Positions 7,557-15,815 are shown, counted from the stretch's first letter. The stretch is DNA of 21,767 bases from Nitrososphaeraceae archaeon (GCA_025922715.1 JAICHH010000012.1:1-21767); one strand, 5' to 3'. A program made the numbers and translations. Notes: generated from the letters alone by a model not told the origin.

Positions 7557-8450
7557 TCATATTTTAATTGCACTAACAATTCCATATTGTAAGATTTTCT
7601 TATTTAAACAGAACAATTCTAATGAATTCCTTTTTTTTTCTTCCAATATTTCTTTTTTTAATAAAGGATCTGTAACAGTTTCAGTTAATTTGGATAATTT
7701 GGTGATTCCTTTTTCATATGATTCTCTAATATTAGAACTAATATTATATTGTTTAATATCTTCAAATCCACTTAATTTCATAAGATTCTCAAACTCTTCA
7801 AAGGAACAAAGTTTAATGGAAGATTCTTTATTAATACAATGCATATAATATCTTTCCTTTAAAGAGTACAAATTATTAAAGAAGTAATCTGCAATTATTA
7901 ATCGTTCTCCTCGTTTAAGAATTCTAAAAGCCTCTCTTAAAAAGAATAATTTATTTATAATATAACATGTACTTTCTATGGCAATAATAACATCAAAAAA
8001 ATTATTGGGAAAATTTGTATTAATCATATTCATTGCTTCAAATTTTACAAAATTATTGACTTTATTTTGCTTTGAGAATTTACGGGCTAGCTTTATCTCC
8101 TTTTTAGCTAAAGAAATGCCAATAACTTGACAACCTTTTAATTTTGCTAGCCAGATGGAACTACCTCCTACTCCACAACCTGCATCTAACACAAGATCAT
8201 TTTGTCTAATTTTTGCTATATCAAAAACAATTTCATTTAACCTTAATAAAGATTCTTCATGTGACTTTATAGATGAATCATAATATCCCATATGGATAGC
8301 AAGATTGTCATAGTTCCCCCATATATCTAAATATAATTTATGATAAAGATCATAAAATTTTTCTATTTGTTTACTTTGTTTAAAGCAATTAAGTGTGTAC
8401 AACTTATAACATTGTCTCCATCTGAAAAAACAACAATACCAATAATCCAT
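7557..8450 (-). CDS. Class I SAM-dependent methyltransferase
   Basis: Motif I is VLDAGCGVGGSS (about 87-98), the usual SAM-binding glycine loop, followed by the acidic/aliphatic strand VIGISLA (109-115) and motif II region FFDVIIAIES (151-160). The segment before motif I, W-G-N-Y-D-N-L-A-I-H-M-G-Y-Y (44-57), resembles small-molecule and lipid C- or O-methyltransferases of the sterol, tocopherol or UbiE type. The substrate cannot be told from sequence. At 297 aa the length is normal, but the first ~20 residues (Cys/Trp/Tyr-rich) look unlike the family, so translation may begin later, for example at a TTG at 8400-8402 giving MYTLNCFKQ. It stands alone, with the EamA transporter gene 79 bases upstream on the same strand. 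Confidence 0.85.
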   Translation of the reverse strand: MDYWYCCFFRWRQCYKLYTLNCFKQSKQIEKFYDLYHKLYLDIWGNYDNLAIHMGYYDSSIKSHEESLLRLNEIVFDIAKIRQNDLVLDAGCGVGGSSIWLAKLKGCQVIGISLAKKEIKLARKFSKQNKVNNFVKFEAMNMINTNFPNNFFDVIIAIESTCYIINKLFFLREAFRILKRGERLIIADYFFNNLYSLKERYYMHCINKESSIKLCSFEEFENLMKLSGFEDIKQYNISSNIRESYEKGITKLSKLTETVTDPLLKKEILEEKKRNSLELFCLNKKILQYGIVSAIKI

Positions 8451-8529
8451 GCAAAACTTTTGTTATAAATGTTATGAAAATTTGTTAAGTATATTGCCAA
8501 TTCAACTTATATAATAATGAAGGTAAAAA

Positions 8530-9495
8530 TTAACTGGTATGTTTTGAAAAATAAATATGCGTATGTATTATAATTATTCCAGTAATACCTAGTATTCCTC
8601 CTAATAATGCTAAAAACACATTATCAGGCAGAGTATTCCTGATTCCAATATGGGTTAATACTATTTGAATAATTAATGTTAACAGAATTCTAGATGAGGC
8701 TATTGTAGATGTTAAGGAAGCTCCTATTCTTTTTATTCCTTCGACATAACATATAGTACCAATTAATGGTAACAAAGAAAATGTTATAAATATATACCAA
8801 TATGACATAAACAAATTGACAGAAATTTCAGGTGTAAAGATAAGCATTACAATAATTAAAATGAATCCTGATAATAGCAAACACATCCCAGAAATTTCTA
8901 ATGGAGAATATTTTACTGATAATCGAGCTAAAAAAAATACAGCTAACGCAAAAGATATTGCAGAAATAATTGCCTCGATATCACCAAATGAAATGGAAAA
9001 ATTTAATAATTCAACTTCAATTATGGTCACATTTATAATTCCATTATTATTACTACTACTACCACTATTATGATCACTTAATAGGACCATTATAAATCCT
9101 ACAAGTGCTATACAAATTCCTAACAATTGTTTTTTCTTTAATTTTTCATGAAGGAAGATTCGTGCCAAGAAGAGTACTGTTATAATTTCGATTGGTCCTG
9201 CCAATAGACTTTCTTTTGATGCACCAACTCTGCTTACCGCATCATACCATGTAAATATACCTGCAGAAAGAAAAATAGAAGCAGGAATAAAATCTTTAAT
9301 TGAATAAACTAGAGATCTTTGTCTATTACTTACAAAATTTAAGATTAATAATAACAGAACTCCTGATATAGCAATACTAAATGCAGATATAGCTAATGGA
9401 GAAATTCCTAATAATAATGTAAGATATTCAATTAGAATTGATTCAAATGATAAAATAACAGCAAATAAAAAAACTATCCATGATTTCCTTATCAA
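8530..9495 (-). CDS. EamA/DMT-superfamily membrane transporter
   Basis: The 321-aa protein has about ten membrane helices arranged as two five-helix EamA repeats, the usual layout and length of the drug/metabolite transporter superfamily. Typical features are the end of the first repeat (ESLLAGPIEIITVLFLARIFLHEKL, then a helix LLGICIALVGFIMVLL), mirrored in the second repeat by the segment near GASLTSTIASSRILLTLI. A Ser/Asn-rich loop (SGSSSNNNG) encoded by a trinucleotide run separates the repeats. These carriers export or import metabolites, amino acids or nucleotide-sugars; the substrate is unknown. The methyltransferase gene lies 79 bases downstream and may be co-transcribed. Confidence 0.88.
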   Translation of the reverse strand: MIRKSWIVFLFAVILSFESILIEYLTLLLGISPLAISAFSIAISGVLLLLILNFVSNRQRSLVYSIKDFIPASIFLSAGIFTWYDAVSRVGASKESLLAGPIEIITVLFLARIFLHEKLKKKQLLGICIALVGFIMVLLSDHNSGSSSNNNGIINVTIIEVELLNFSISFGDIEAIISAISFALAVFFLARLSVKYSPLEISGMCLLLSGFILIIVMLIFTPEISVNLFMSYWYIFITFSLLPLIGTICYVEGIKRIGASLTSTIASSRILLTLIIQIVLTHIGIRNTLPDNVFLALLGGILGITGIIIIHTHIYFSKHTS

Positions 9496-9695
9496 TAGTA
9501 ATTAATATGATAAAATTTGTCTAAAGATAAATCTTCCTTAATATCAAATCAAATAATTGCTCAAGAAAAATTTTTTGCATTTTTGCTTTAGATAATTAGT
9601 TATTGATTGATTATAATTATTTCCTAAGGAAACAAAAAAAATTATATAAATTTAATATAATGATGAAAATTCTTGAAATTATTGAATTTCAATCA

Positions 9696-10556
9696 TTAGT
9701 CCATATTCATTTGTCCATCCATATTCATTTGTCCATCCATATTCATTTTTGTTTGTAATCCAAATCCTGCCTGCAAAGATGGATGTATTTGTAGATGAAC
9801 CAATTCCATCACCTCTGCTGGGGAACCATTATTATTAATTAGATTTGATAGTTTCTCAAGATCCTTTTCTAGTTTTGAAATAGCATTTACAGATTGACTA
9901 TTGGTAGCATTATCTGATGCTGATTTTAGATGGTTTTCAAATATGTCTTTAATTTCAACTAATAATGCCTTTGCTGTTTCATAATCGGCATAATTAAATA
10001 TTGAATTATTTGTTGAGACTAGTTTAGATTGTTCTGACCTAGTTCCCTCATTATCATCAGAACTATTTGATGAGATATTTGTCGAATTAGATTGTTTTGC
10101 TAGATTTTTCAACTCATCTATGAGGACTAAATTAGACATATTTGTAAGATCTGTATCTATTGCTAATGCGTCAGCATATCCTCTTAACACTTCATCTAAA
10201 AGATCAGCAACAACTAGTGCATAGGTTGTTGAATTAGAAGAGGAAACTTCTTTATTATATCTTTTAATAAAATCACTATCTTCCACAATGTCATCGTCAG
10301 CATAATAAATATCATATACTAATCTTGCGGCATTATCGGAATGATCCATAGATAAAGTAATATTGAGAGGATAGTTTTTCTCTGCAAGTTCTAATTCTAT
10401 TTTAGTTCGTTTATCTAAACCTAGAAAATAAGATGAATCATCAGAATTAAAACTATGAGCAAAAACACGCGATAGCTGATCAACCATAGAAAATGAAATA
10501 ACAAAAATGGCTATACTAAATATTGAAGTAATCTTGAGAACATTATTTTTTTTCAA
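9696..10556 (-). CDS. Exported protein with Met-rich MNMDGQ repeat tail
   Basis: The 286-aa protein begins with a Lys-rich start and a hydrophobic stretch (about 8-25) ending VFA-HSF, a plausible signal peptide cut near residue 33. The mature part is acidic and helical, with Ser/Asn/Thr-rich linkers, and includes an MDHSDNAARLVYDIYYADDD segment. The very C-terminus repeats MNMDGQ and ends MNMD, giving six Met in M-x-M pairs; such Mets motifs bind Cu(I) in known copper proteins, so extracellular copper handling is possible but inferred. I recognise no family. It is divergent from the tautomerase gene, with 145 bases between, and has a single-gene look. The first ATG is used. Confidence 0.75.
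   Translation of the reverse strand: MKKNNVLKITSIFSIAIFVISFSMVDQLSRVFAHSFNSDDSSYFLGLDKRTKIELELAEKNYPLNITLSMDHSDNAARLVYDIYYADDDIVEDSDFIKRYNKEVSSSNSTTYALVVADLLDEVLRGYADALAIDTDLTNMSNLVLIDELKNLAKQSNSTNISSNSSDDNEGTRSEQSKLVSTNNSIFNYADYETAKALLVEIKDIFENHLKSASDNATNSQSVNAISKLEKDLEKLSNLINNNGSPAEVMELVHLQIHPSLQAGFGLQTKMNMDGQMNMDGQMNMD
9699..9746 (-). repeat. 18-bp in-frame tandem repeat encoding MNMDGQ
   Basis: Nearly identical 18-base units are repeated about 2.7 times at the 3' end of the exported-protein gene, each encoding Met-Asn-Met-Asp-Gly-Gln. The near identity of the units suggests recent slippage expansion, so copy number may vary between strains. Confidence 0.85.
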
Positions 10557-10625
10557 TTCAATAATAAAGGTTGATATTATAATAAAACTGTTATGAAAGT
10601 ATTTTCTATCTCAACTTTGATTTAG

Positions 10626-10650
10626 TTAATTCAGGTATTAATTCAGGTAT
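10626..10650. repeat. Two tandem 12-bp repeats in divergent promoter region
   Basis: The unit TTAATTCAGGTA occurs twice in a row (10626-10637 and 10638-10649) between the divergent exported-protein gene and the tautomerase gene. Direct repeats here could be a regulator site or simple slippage. Confidence 0.4.
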
Positions 10651-10674
10651 TATAACAACATTCATAAAATTGAT

Positions 10675-10682
10675 TTTATAAG
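10675..10682 (+). promoter_or_regulatory. Probable TATA box of the tautomerase gene
   Basis: TTTATAAG lies 20-27 bases before the ATG at 10702. That is the usual archaeal TATA distance to the transcription start, so the mRNA would be leaderless or nearly so, consistent with the lack of a ribosome binding site. Confidence 0.4.
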
Positions 10683-10701
10683 GTTTTTAATAACTATTAA
10701 A

Positions 10702-10890
10702 ATGCCTGTAATACAAATAACAATGAGCGAAGGTAGAACTATTGAACAAAAGAGAGAATTGGTAAGGGTCTTGACCAAGGAAACAGCTCGCATTTTAAAT
10801 TCAAAAGAGGAAAATATGAGAATTTTAATTTACGAAGTTTCTAAAGAAAATTGGGGAGATGCTGGAATATTGGGAGTAGACATGAAGTAA
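10702..10890 (+). CDS. 4-oxalocrotonate tautomerase-family protein, 62 aa
   Basis: The protein begins Met-Pro-Val-Ile-Gln-Ile; removal of Met exposes the N-terminal proline that is the catalytic base of the 4-OT family. The single beta-alpha-beta unit is complete: GRTIEQKRELVRVLTKETARIL helix region, then MRILIYEVSKENWGDAGIL, which matches the family's ...V-x-I-x-E-x-x-x-x-N-W-G-x-x-G pattern. A length of 62 residues is typical, and such proteins assemble as hexamers. It may tautomerise or detoxify a small enol or keto acid; there is no aromatic degradation cluster around it, so the substrate is unknown. It stands alone. Confidence 0.88.
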   Translation: MPVIQITMSEGRTIEQKRELVRVLTKETARILNSKEENMRILIYEVSKENWGDAGILGVDMK

Positions 10891-11437
10891 TGGGAATGAA
10901 AATAATTATATCAAGTAAAAGTAAAAATAATGAATAACGTTGATGATTATTTTCTCCATTGTTTATATTACTGAATTTATTTTTCATCTATTTATCTTTA
11001 GACATAACAATAAAATTAAAATGTCGTAGAAATATAATTTTTGTTAATTTAAAATACTTTTCTGTTATTTTCAAAAGTTATCAAATCAATAATATATTAT
11101 TTTTTTGCGCATCTATATATTCCATTTAATCTCATAACTCGCTTGGTAAATTTTTACTATATCTTAAAATTAATATATAATCCATATAACGTAGTGGAAA
11201 TAAATTATTGATTAAAGTAGATATAAAATAATAAATTGTAGAAAATATTTTACTCAAATTTAGTATATTTTCGTGCACAACAGTTTTTTTAATAACCTTC
11301 TCAACAATTATTTGTGAAATTAGAATTGAATCAACTCAATAGCATTAATTAATTGAGAATTAGAATATCAGTGATTTGATTTTAAACTTTGAAATAACTT
11401 AATTAATCTAATAGTTAAAAAAAACTTTAAGTACTGC
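10891..11437. other. 547-base intergenic stretch without a gene
   Basis: No convincing ORF, RNA gene or strong structure is seen between the tautomerase gene and the HhH gene, which converge here. It is very AT-rich, with several T and A runs that could serve as terminators for both, and a weak 6-bp inverted repeat (CTCAAT/ATTGAG) near 11335-11357. Confidence 0.5.
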
Positions 11438-11650
11438 TCAAAAAGCGTTTCTAAGATTTTCAAATTTTCTTTTTGTCTCATCAAATATTATTTTTCCTAC
11501 ATATTCATCAATTCCTAGATCTTGTGCTATCTTTGAGGGATTATTGTTAAGTATAGATTCGATTGTAAATCCCGCTTTATTTAACACATCCTTTAGCCCA
11601 ATTGGAATTGTAATATGGTAAATTCTGTCGTCGTCGTTGTTATTTTTCAT
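11438..11650 (-). CDS. Small stand-alone helix-hairpin-helix protein, 70 aa
   Basis: After a short acidic start (NNNDDD), the protein has a pattern L-x-K-A-G-F-T-I-E-S-I-L-x(4)-P-S-K-I-A-Q-D-L-G-I-D-E-x-x-x-K-I-I that closely resembles the helix-hairpin-helix domain at the N-terminus of archaeal RadA/Rad51 and other repair proteins (AGY/F-T..., LA...GI...A..I). No ATPase domain follows, so it is a free HhH domain, probably binding DNA or a protein partner. A TATA-like element lies 44-51 bases upstream. The gene is divergent from the metallo-hydrolase gene, 279 bases away. Confidence 0.7.
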   Translation of the reverse strand: MKNNNDDDRIYHITIPIGLKDVLNKAGFTIESILNNNPSKIAQDLGIDEYVGKIIFDETKRKFENLRNAF

Positions 11651-11693
11651 ATCTGTACAGTATATTAAGGACTCTAGGAAGAAATAATTATCC

Positions 11694-11701
11694 TATATAA
11701 A
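11694..11701 (-). promoter_or_regulatory. Probable TATA box of the HhH gene
   Basis: On the minus strand TTTATATA, the archaeal box A consensus, lies 44-51 bases before the ATG at 11650. This predicts a leader of about 20 bases. Confidence 0.4.
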
Positions 11702-11760
11702 ATCTTAGATCTATATAGATATCCAATTTAAGATAACAATTTCTATCTAATTCGATAGGA

Positions 11761-11809
11761 TACATAGTTAATGCTTTCATACTATGTACTTTTTTTATAG
11801 AGTATGAAA
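11761..11809 (+). promoter_or_regulatory. Two overlapping, mutually exclusive inverted repeats
   Basis: TACATAGT (11761-11768) pairs with ACTATGTA (11781-11788), followed by a T-rich run (11789-11796). A second pair, TTTCATACT (11775-11783) with AGTATGAAA (11801-11809), shares bases 11781-11783 with the first, so both stems cannot form fully at once. The arrangement resembles an attenuator or a composite operator in the 279-base divergent region before the metallo-hydrolase gene (ATG at 11930). No function is shown. Confidence 0.35.
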
Positions 11810-11929
11810 TAAAATGATGTAGATAAATAATACCAGATTGTTAATATGATTAACAAGCCGAACTAATTATTTTATGATATGATAGTGAAATACTTTTATT
11901 TATTGGAATAATATATACATAATAACAAA

Positions 11930-12928
11930 ATGAATCTACAAAAATCCAGTAGTTTAGTATTGATGTCAATAAATCTCAGAAACACAAATATTGTATACAT
12001 ATTATTTTTTGTTGTTATAGGTGGATTATTATTAATTTTCGGTAGCAACGATGGTGTTGTTGTTGACGATTATTCTTATAATGTTTATGCTCAAGATGAA
12101 AATAATGTTACAATTAAAACAACAAAATTGACTGATAGCATATACATGCTTGAAGGTTCAGGAGGAAATATTCTAGTCTCTGTTGGAGAAGATGGAGTCT
12201 TTATGGTAGATGATCAATTTGCTCCCCTTACTGTAAAAATTAAAGATGCAATTTCCAAGATAACAGATAAGCCTATAAAATTCGTGATTAATACCCATTG
12301 GCATCCTGATCATACAGGAGGAAATGAGAATCTGGGAGAAGCAAGTGCTATAATAGTTTCACATGATAATGTTAGAAAACGGCTCAGTACAGAACAATTC
12401 TCTGATTTCTTTAAACGCTCGGTTCCACCATTGTCAGAAAAAGGCTTACCAATTATTACTTTCTCCGATAATATGACCATCTACCAAAATGATGATAAAA
12501 TACATATTATTCACATGGATAATGGTCACACGGATGGTGATTCTATAGTTTTTTTTACAAAGAATAACGTAATTCATGTTGGCGATGACTTTAGCGACAA
12601 AGCATATCCATTTATAGATATATCAAGTGGTGGCACCGTAGACGGATTAATTTCATCGTTAAAAACCATATCATCGAGAATTAATGATGAGACTAAGGTG
12701 GTTTCTGGTCATACTGGAATATCTAACAAGACCAAAGTTAATGAATATGCAAACATGTTAACTGATGTACGCAACAAAACAAGTCAAATGATAACTGAAG
12801 GCAAAACTTTAGAAGATATTATTACTTTACAACCAACCTCAAAATATGACAAAATATATTATGACTATAGTAACAGAACACCAGAAGATTTTGTAACACA
12901 CATTTATCAAAGTCTTACAAAAAAATAA
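11930..12928 (+). CDS. Exported metallo-beta-lactamase-fold hydrolase
   Basis: A hydrophobic segment at about 20-37 followed by a polar stretch ending NVYAQD looks like a signal peptide or membrane anchor, so the enzyme acts outside the cell. The MBL fold is complete with metal ligands H123-x-H125-x-D127-H128 in NTHWHPDHTGGNE, His200 in NGHTDGDS, Asp219 in VGDDF and His261 in SGHTG. The pattern is that of periplasmic MBL proteins related to SoxH, B3 lactamase-like and quinoprotein-relay hydrolases; the substrate is unknown and a thioester or lactone is possible. The length of 332 aa is normal. A Met at residue 12 is an alternative start. It converges with the PmoC-like gene. Confidence 0.9.
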   Translation: MNLQKSSSLVLMSINLRNTNIVYILFFVVIGGLLLIFGSNDGVVVDDYSYNVYAQDENNVTIKTTKLTDSIYMLEGSGGNILVSVGEDGVFMVDDQFAPLTVKIKDAISKITDKPIKFVINTHWHPDHTGGNENLGEASAIIVSHDNVRKRLSTEQFSDFFKRSVPPLSEKGLPIITFSDNMTIYQNDDKIHIIHMDNGHTDGDSIVFFTKNNVIHVGDDFSDKAYPFIDISSGGTVDGLISSLKTISSRINDETKVVSGHTGISNKTKVNEYANMLTDVRNKTSQMITEGKTLEDIITLQPTSKYDKIYYDYSNRTPEDFVTHIYQSLTKK

Positions 12929-13240
12929 AATAATTCATATTTTTATTTTTTTATGAAATATCTACCAAATAACTAAACCAAAACATATTGACATAAAAAA
13001 TTGATACTTATCAACTATTATAAAATTTTCAACTAACATATTGACAATTTTTTGACAATATTTTAACAGCAAGTAAGCAAGCAAATTACATTTGTCTTGA
13101 AAATAATAAATTAATATAAAAATATTATTTGAAATAACTAACTTACAAATTATTAAAAAATGATATGATGTTGGAATTGGAATTGTAACTAATTAAATAG
13201 GTAGGTTATAAAAATATTTTATACTAATTTTACTATTGAT
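12929..13240. other. 312-base convergent intergenic region
   Basis: No gene is seen. Besides the T tract after the hydrolase gene, it holds a 12-bp direct repeat AACATATTGACA (12982-12993 and 13035-13046) and a further TTGACA at 13052-13057. Both flanking genes end here, so these are unlikely to be promoters of them. Confidence 0.5.
12938..12953 (+). terminator. T-rich terminator of the metallo-hydrolase gene
   Basis: About ten bases past the stop at 12928 comes a T-rich run inside a TTCATA/TATGAA 6-bp stem. Archaeal termination occurs at such T tracts. Confidence 0.4.
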
Positions 13241-14380
13241 CTAGTGATCTGATTTCATAATAGTAGCATTTCTTCCTTTAATTAAAGCATTTAAAGAATT
13301 TTCTATCTTTGAGAATATGAGGTATCCAACTAATCCCATAACTGCGCCCACGGGTACTGTAATCAAAGTTACAGTTACAATAGTATTTAGAAATGTTGGT
13401 AATACTGCATTTAAAGATCCCAAATCAGTATTTAGAAAGGTTCCGTATGTCCATATGATCATGGGATAATTAAAAAAATAGAAAATTGATCCAATTATAG
13501 AACTTGCTATCAATTTATTATTTTTAAATTGTTTAGTATAATTTCTAATAAAGTTTGAATTTAATAATATATCTGCTAGAAGAGAGGCTCCTAAAATACT
13601 AACAAAATACCAAGGAATAAGAGGAGAGAGGATATCTCCAGTAGGTAGAATAGTTGAAAGAGTATTTACCAATACTAATAAAGAAACTATTATAGATGCA
13701 TAGCCAAAAGTATTATTGAATACTTTTGAAGAACACAGAAACATAATAGAGTTAATGAGAGGAAGAAAAATACTTGCTATCAAAGTTGCACTATATGTAT
13801 CTAAATTAAAATTAAAAAAATCAGATTCAGAAAATGGTAAAACTAGTATAAAAACATACCATATAGATGTAAACCATAACGAACAGAGACAAGGAATAAG
13901 AAAAAATTTAGCTAAAGTTTTCCTATATGAAATATTATTCATTACCGCATATAACCCGATGAAAACTGCAAAAGAGTTAATTAGCATTCCTGTTGCCAAG
14001 GTGATATGAGTTGGACTTAGCAGACCATCAAGTCCAAAACTTTGATGCCACAAATAATCCAATGGGCCTGCAATCAATGACAAAAATGAACCTATTATTA
14101 ATAATTTAAAAGAAAGAGAAATAGAGTTGTATTGTTTAATTTTCTTTCTTCTTAATAGGTAGGAACCCACTCCAGCAGAAATTGCTATTAACCCTATTCC
14201 AGTATAAAGCATAGCATGAGATGGGGTAAAAAACGAATCTGGCTGATTTAAGAGATGAGAAGTTATATCCCAACTCGCCCCTGAAATTTGCATAAAAGAC
14301 CCTAACGTGGAAACAATTAAAATAAATAATGATACATCTAAATTTGAATAGTTTAAGAATTTTAAATTCTTGTTATACAT
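13241..14380 (-). CDS. PmoC/AmoC-like multi-helix membrane protein with two D-x3-H-x12-H sites
   Basis: The 379-aa protein has about ten membrane helices and no known-family signature at first sight. Residues Asp38, His42 and His55 form D-x3-H-x12-H, with Asp48 and FFTPSH in between; Asp108, His112 and His125 form the same pattern, with Asp118 and LLSPTH. The two sites are 70 residues apart and each is followed by a LxTG-type helix. From memory, PmoC of methane monooxygenase binds CuC with Asp156/His160/His173 and CuD with Asn227/His231/His245, giving the same spacings and a 71-residue offset, and its first site also runs into an FTPSH sequence. I infer a distant PmoC/AmoC relative that binds copper or another metal, with about six extra C-terminal helices; AmoC proper is much shorter. 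Enzymatic, copper-transfer or sensory roles are all possible. It stands alone. Confidence 0.7.
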   Translation of the reverse strand: MYNKNLKFLNYSNLDVSLFILIVSTLGSFMQISGASWDITSHLLNQPDSFFTPSHAMLYTGIGLIAISAGVGSYLLRRKKIKQYNSISLSFKLLIIGSFLSLIAGPLDYLWHQSFGLDGLLSPTHITLATGMLINSFAVFIGLYAVMNNISYRKTLAKFFLIPCLCSLWFTSIWYVFILVLPFSESDFFNFNLDTYSATLIASIFLPLINSIMFLCSSKVFNNTFGYASIIVSLLVLVNTLSTILPTGDILSPLIPWYFVSILGASLLADILLNSNFIRNYTKQFKNNKLIASSIIGSIFYFFNYPMIIWTYGTFLNTDLGSLNAVLPTFLNTIVTVTLITVPVGAVMGLVGYLIFSKIENSLNALIKGRNATIMKSDH

Positions 14381-14403
14381 AATTTACAAACATTCTTTGC
14401 CAA

Positions 14404-14427
14404 TATAACTAATAAGTATAACTAATA
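14404..14427 (-). repeat. Two 13-bp direct repeats before the PmoC-like gene
   Basis: TATAACTAATA occurs at 14404-14414 and 14417-14427, a 13-base period, 24-47 bases upstream of the ATG at 14380 on the minus strand. This is where the core promoter should lie, so the repeats could be tandem TATA-like or regulator sites. Confidence 0.35.
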
Positions 14428-14634
14428 ATAGCAAATTAACACAAAACAAAAAGTTAAATATAGATACAAGAAGTGACATTTTGCTATATTACTAGGAAAT
14501 ACCAAAGATATCTAAACAAATAGAGAAGGATAATCAGCTCAGATAATAAACAAAAATATATAAAAAAATTATCATAACTTTGTATTATCAAACTTAACTT
14601 AAAAGAAACATATAGAAATAACAAAAATCCTTTA

Positions 14635-15771
14635 ATGTTTCAGATGTCAAAAGTCATAATCAATAGGAATAGCAGTACTATTGTTATTTTAATGCTAATA
14701 TTTTTAGCCAGTGGTACGTTCTTTGGAGTAGCCAATGCACAAAATTTGAACGAAACATCTAGCAACAACAAGAGTCTATCCTTAAATGATCTCTTTGAAT
14801 TGGTAGAAAATTCAATAGTTCAAGTAATAAAAACGATGCCTCCTGCTGACCCATTAGGCCCAGATAAGGAGAATACTACATCATTAGGTTCAGGATTTAT
14901 TTATAATGATAAAGGATACATTGTTACTAATAATCATGTTGTCGAAAATGCAAAAGTCGTTGATATAACTTTGATCAATGGAGATAGATATACAGCTAAT
15001 ATAACTGGAACAGATGCTTTTAGTGATTTAGCAGTTATAAAGATTAATGAAAATACAACGGACATACCTAAACCATTAGTAGTTGGAAACTCCTCTGAGC
15101 TTAGAGTTGGTGATCAAGTAGTAGCAGTAGGTAATCCTTTTGGGTTAGAGAGTTCAATGACAACAGGAATTGTTAGTCAGATAGGTCGACTCTTATCTGT
15201 AGATGAAAGAGGGTTTTCAATACCCAATGCTATTCAAACCGATGCATTAATCAATCCTGGTAATTCAGGAGGCCCACTATTAAATATGAAAGGAGAAGTT
15301 ATAGGAGTTAATACAGCAGGTATTTTTCCTGGTGGAATAGGTTTGGCTGTTCCATCTGATACTGTATTGAGAATAATTCCTGTATTGATGGAAGAGAAAA
15401 ATTATACTCATCCATGGCTGGGTGTAACGGGAAACACGCTTACTGCAGACATCGCCAAGAGGGAAAAAGTAGATAGGACTCAAAAAGGTGTTATTATAGA
15501 CACTATAGTTAGAAGCAGCCCTGCAGATTTAGCTGGATTGAATGGTAGTAGTATCAATCAATATGGTGAAAAGAGAGGCGGAGACATTATTACAGCCTTA
15601 GATGGTAAACAAATAATCAAGATGGAAGATTTGATATCATATTTAGAATTGAACAAGGCTGTAAATGATAATGCAACATTATCAGTATACAGAGATGGAG
15701 AGATTATAGATAAACAAGTTACTTTGAAGAGTAGACCAGTAGCTCCTATAACAAATCAAACACAGAACTAG
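14635..15771 (+). CDS. Exported HtrA/DegP-type serine protease with PDZ domain
   Basis: A signal peptide (about 13-35, VANA-QN cleavage) is followed by a trypsin-like protease domain with a complete catalytic triad: His101 in TNNHVVENA, Asp131 in SDLAVI and Ser211 in NPGNSGGPL. A PDZ domain occupies about 259-365 (LGVTGNTLT..., GVIIDTIVRSSPADLAGL, GGDIITALDGKQI). The length of 378 aa fits a one-PDZ HtrA. Such proteases degrade or hold misfolded proteins outside the membrane. Met1 at 14635 and Met4 at 14644 are both possible starts; the second gives a more typical signal peptide. A TATA-like AAATATATAAAA lies about 70 bases upstream. The gene has its own T-rich terminator and is transcribed alone. 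Confidence 0.93.
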   Translation: MFQMSKVIINRNSSTIVILMLIFLASGTFFGVANAQNLNETSSNNKSLSLNDLFELVENSIVQVIKTMPPADPLGPDKENTTSLGSGFIYNDKGYIVTNNHVVENAKVVDITLINGDRYTANITGTDAFSDLAVIKINENTTDIPKPLVVGNSSELRVGDQVVAVGNPFGLESSMTTGIVSQIGRLLSVDERGFSIPNAIQTDALINPGNSGGPLLNMKGEVIGVNTAGIFPGGIGLAVPSDTVLRIIPVLMEEKNYTHPWLGVTGNTLTADIAKREKVDRTQKGVIIDTIVRSSPADLAGLNGSSINQYGEKRGGDIITALDGKQIIKMEDLISYLELNKAVNDNATLSVYRDGEIIDKQVTLKSRPVAPITNQTQN

Positions 15772-15773
15772 AT

Positions 15774-15815
15774 ATTTTTTTCAGTTCCTTTTTTTATTCT
15801 AACTCTCTTTTTATA
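15774..15815 (+). terminator. T-rich terminator of the protease gene
   Basis: Three T runs, of seven, seven and five bases, follow the stop codon at 15769-15771 within about 40 bases, the usual form of an archaeal terminator. Confidence 0.45.

Noticed and set aside
13716..14009. 97-codon plus-strand frame inside the PmoC-like gene
   Set aside because: A polar, Lys-rich translation of the antisense of membrane helices; no ribosome site or family match.
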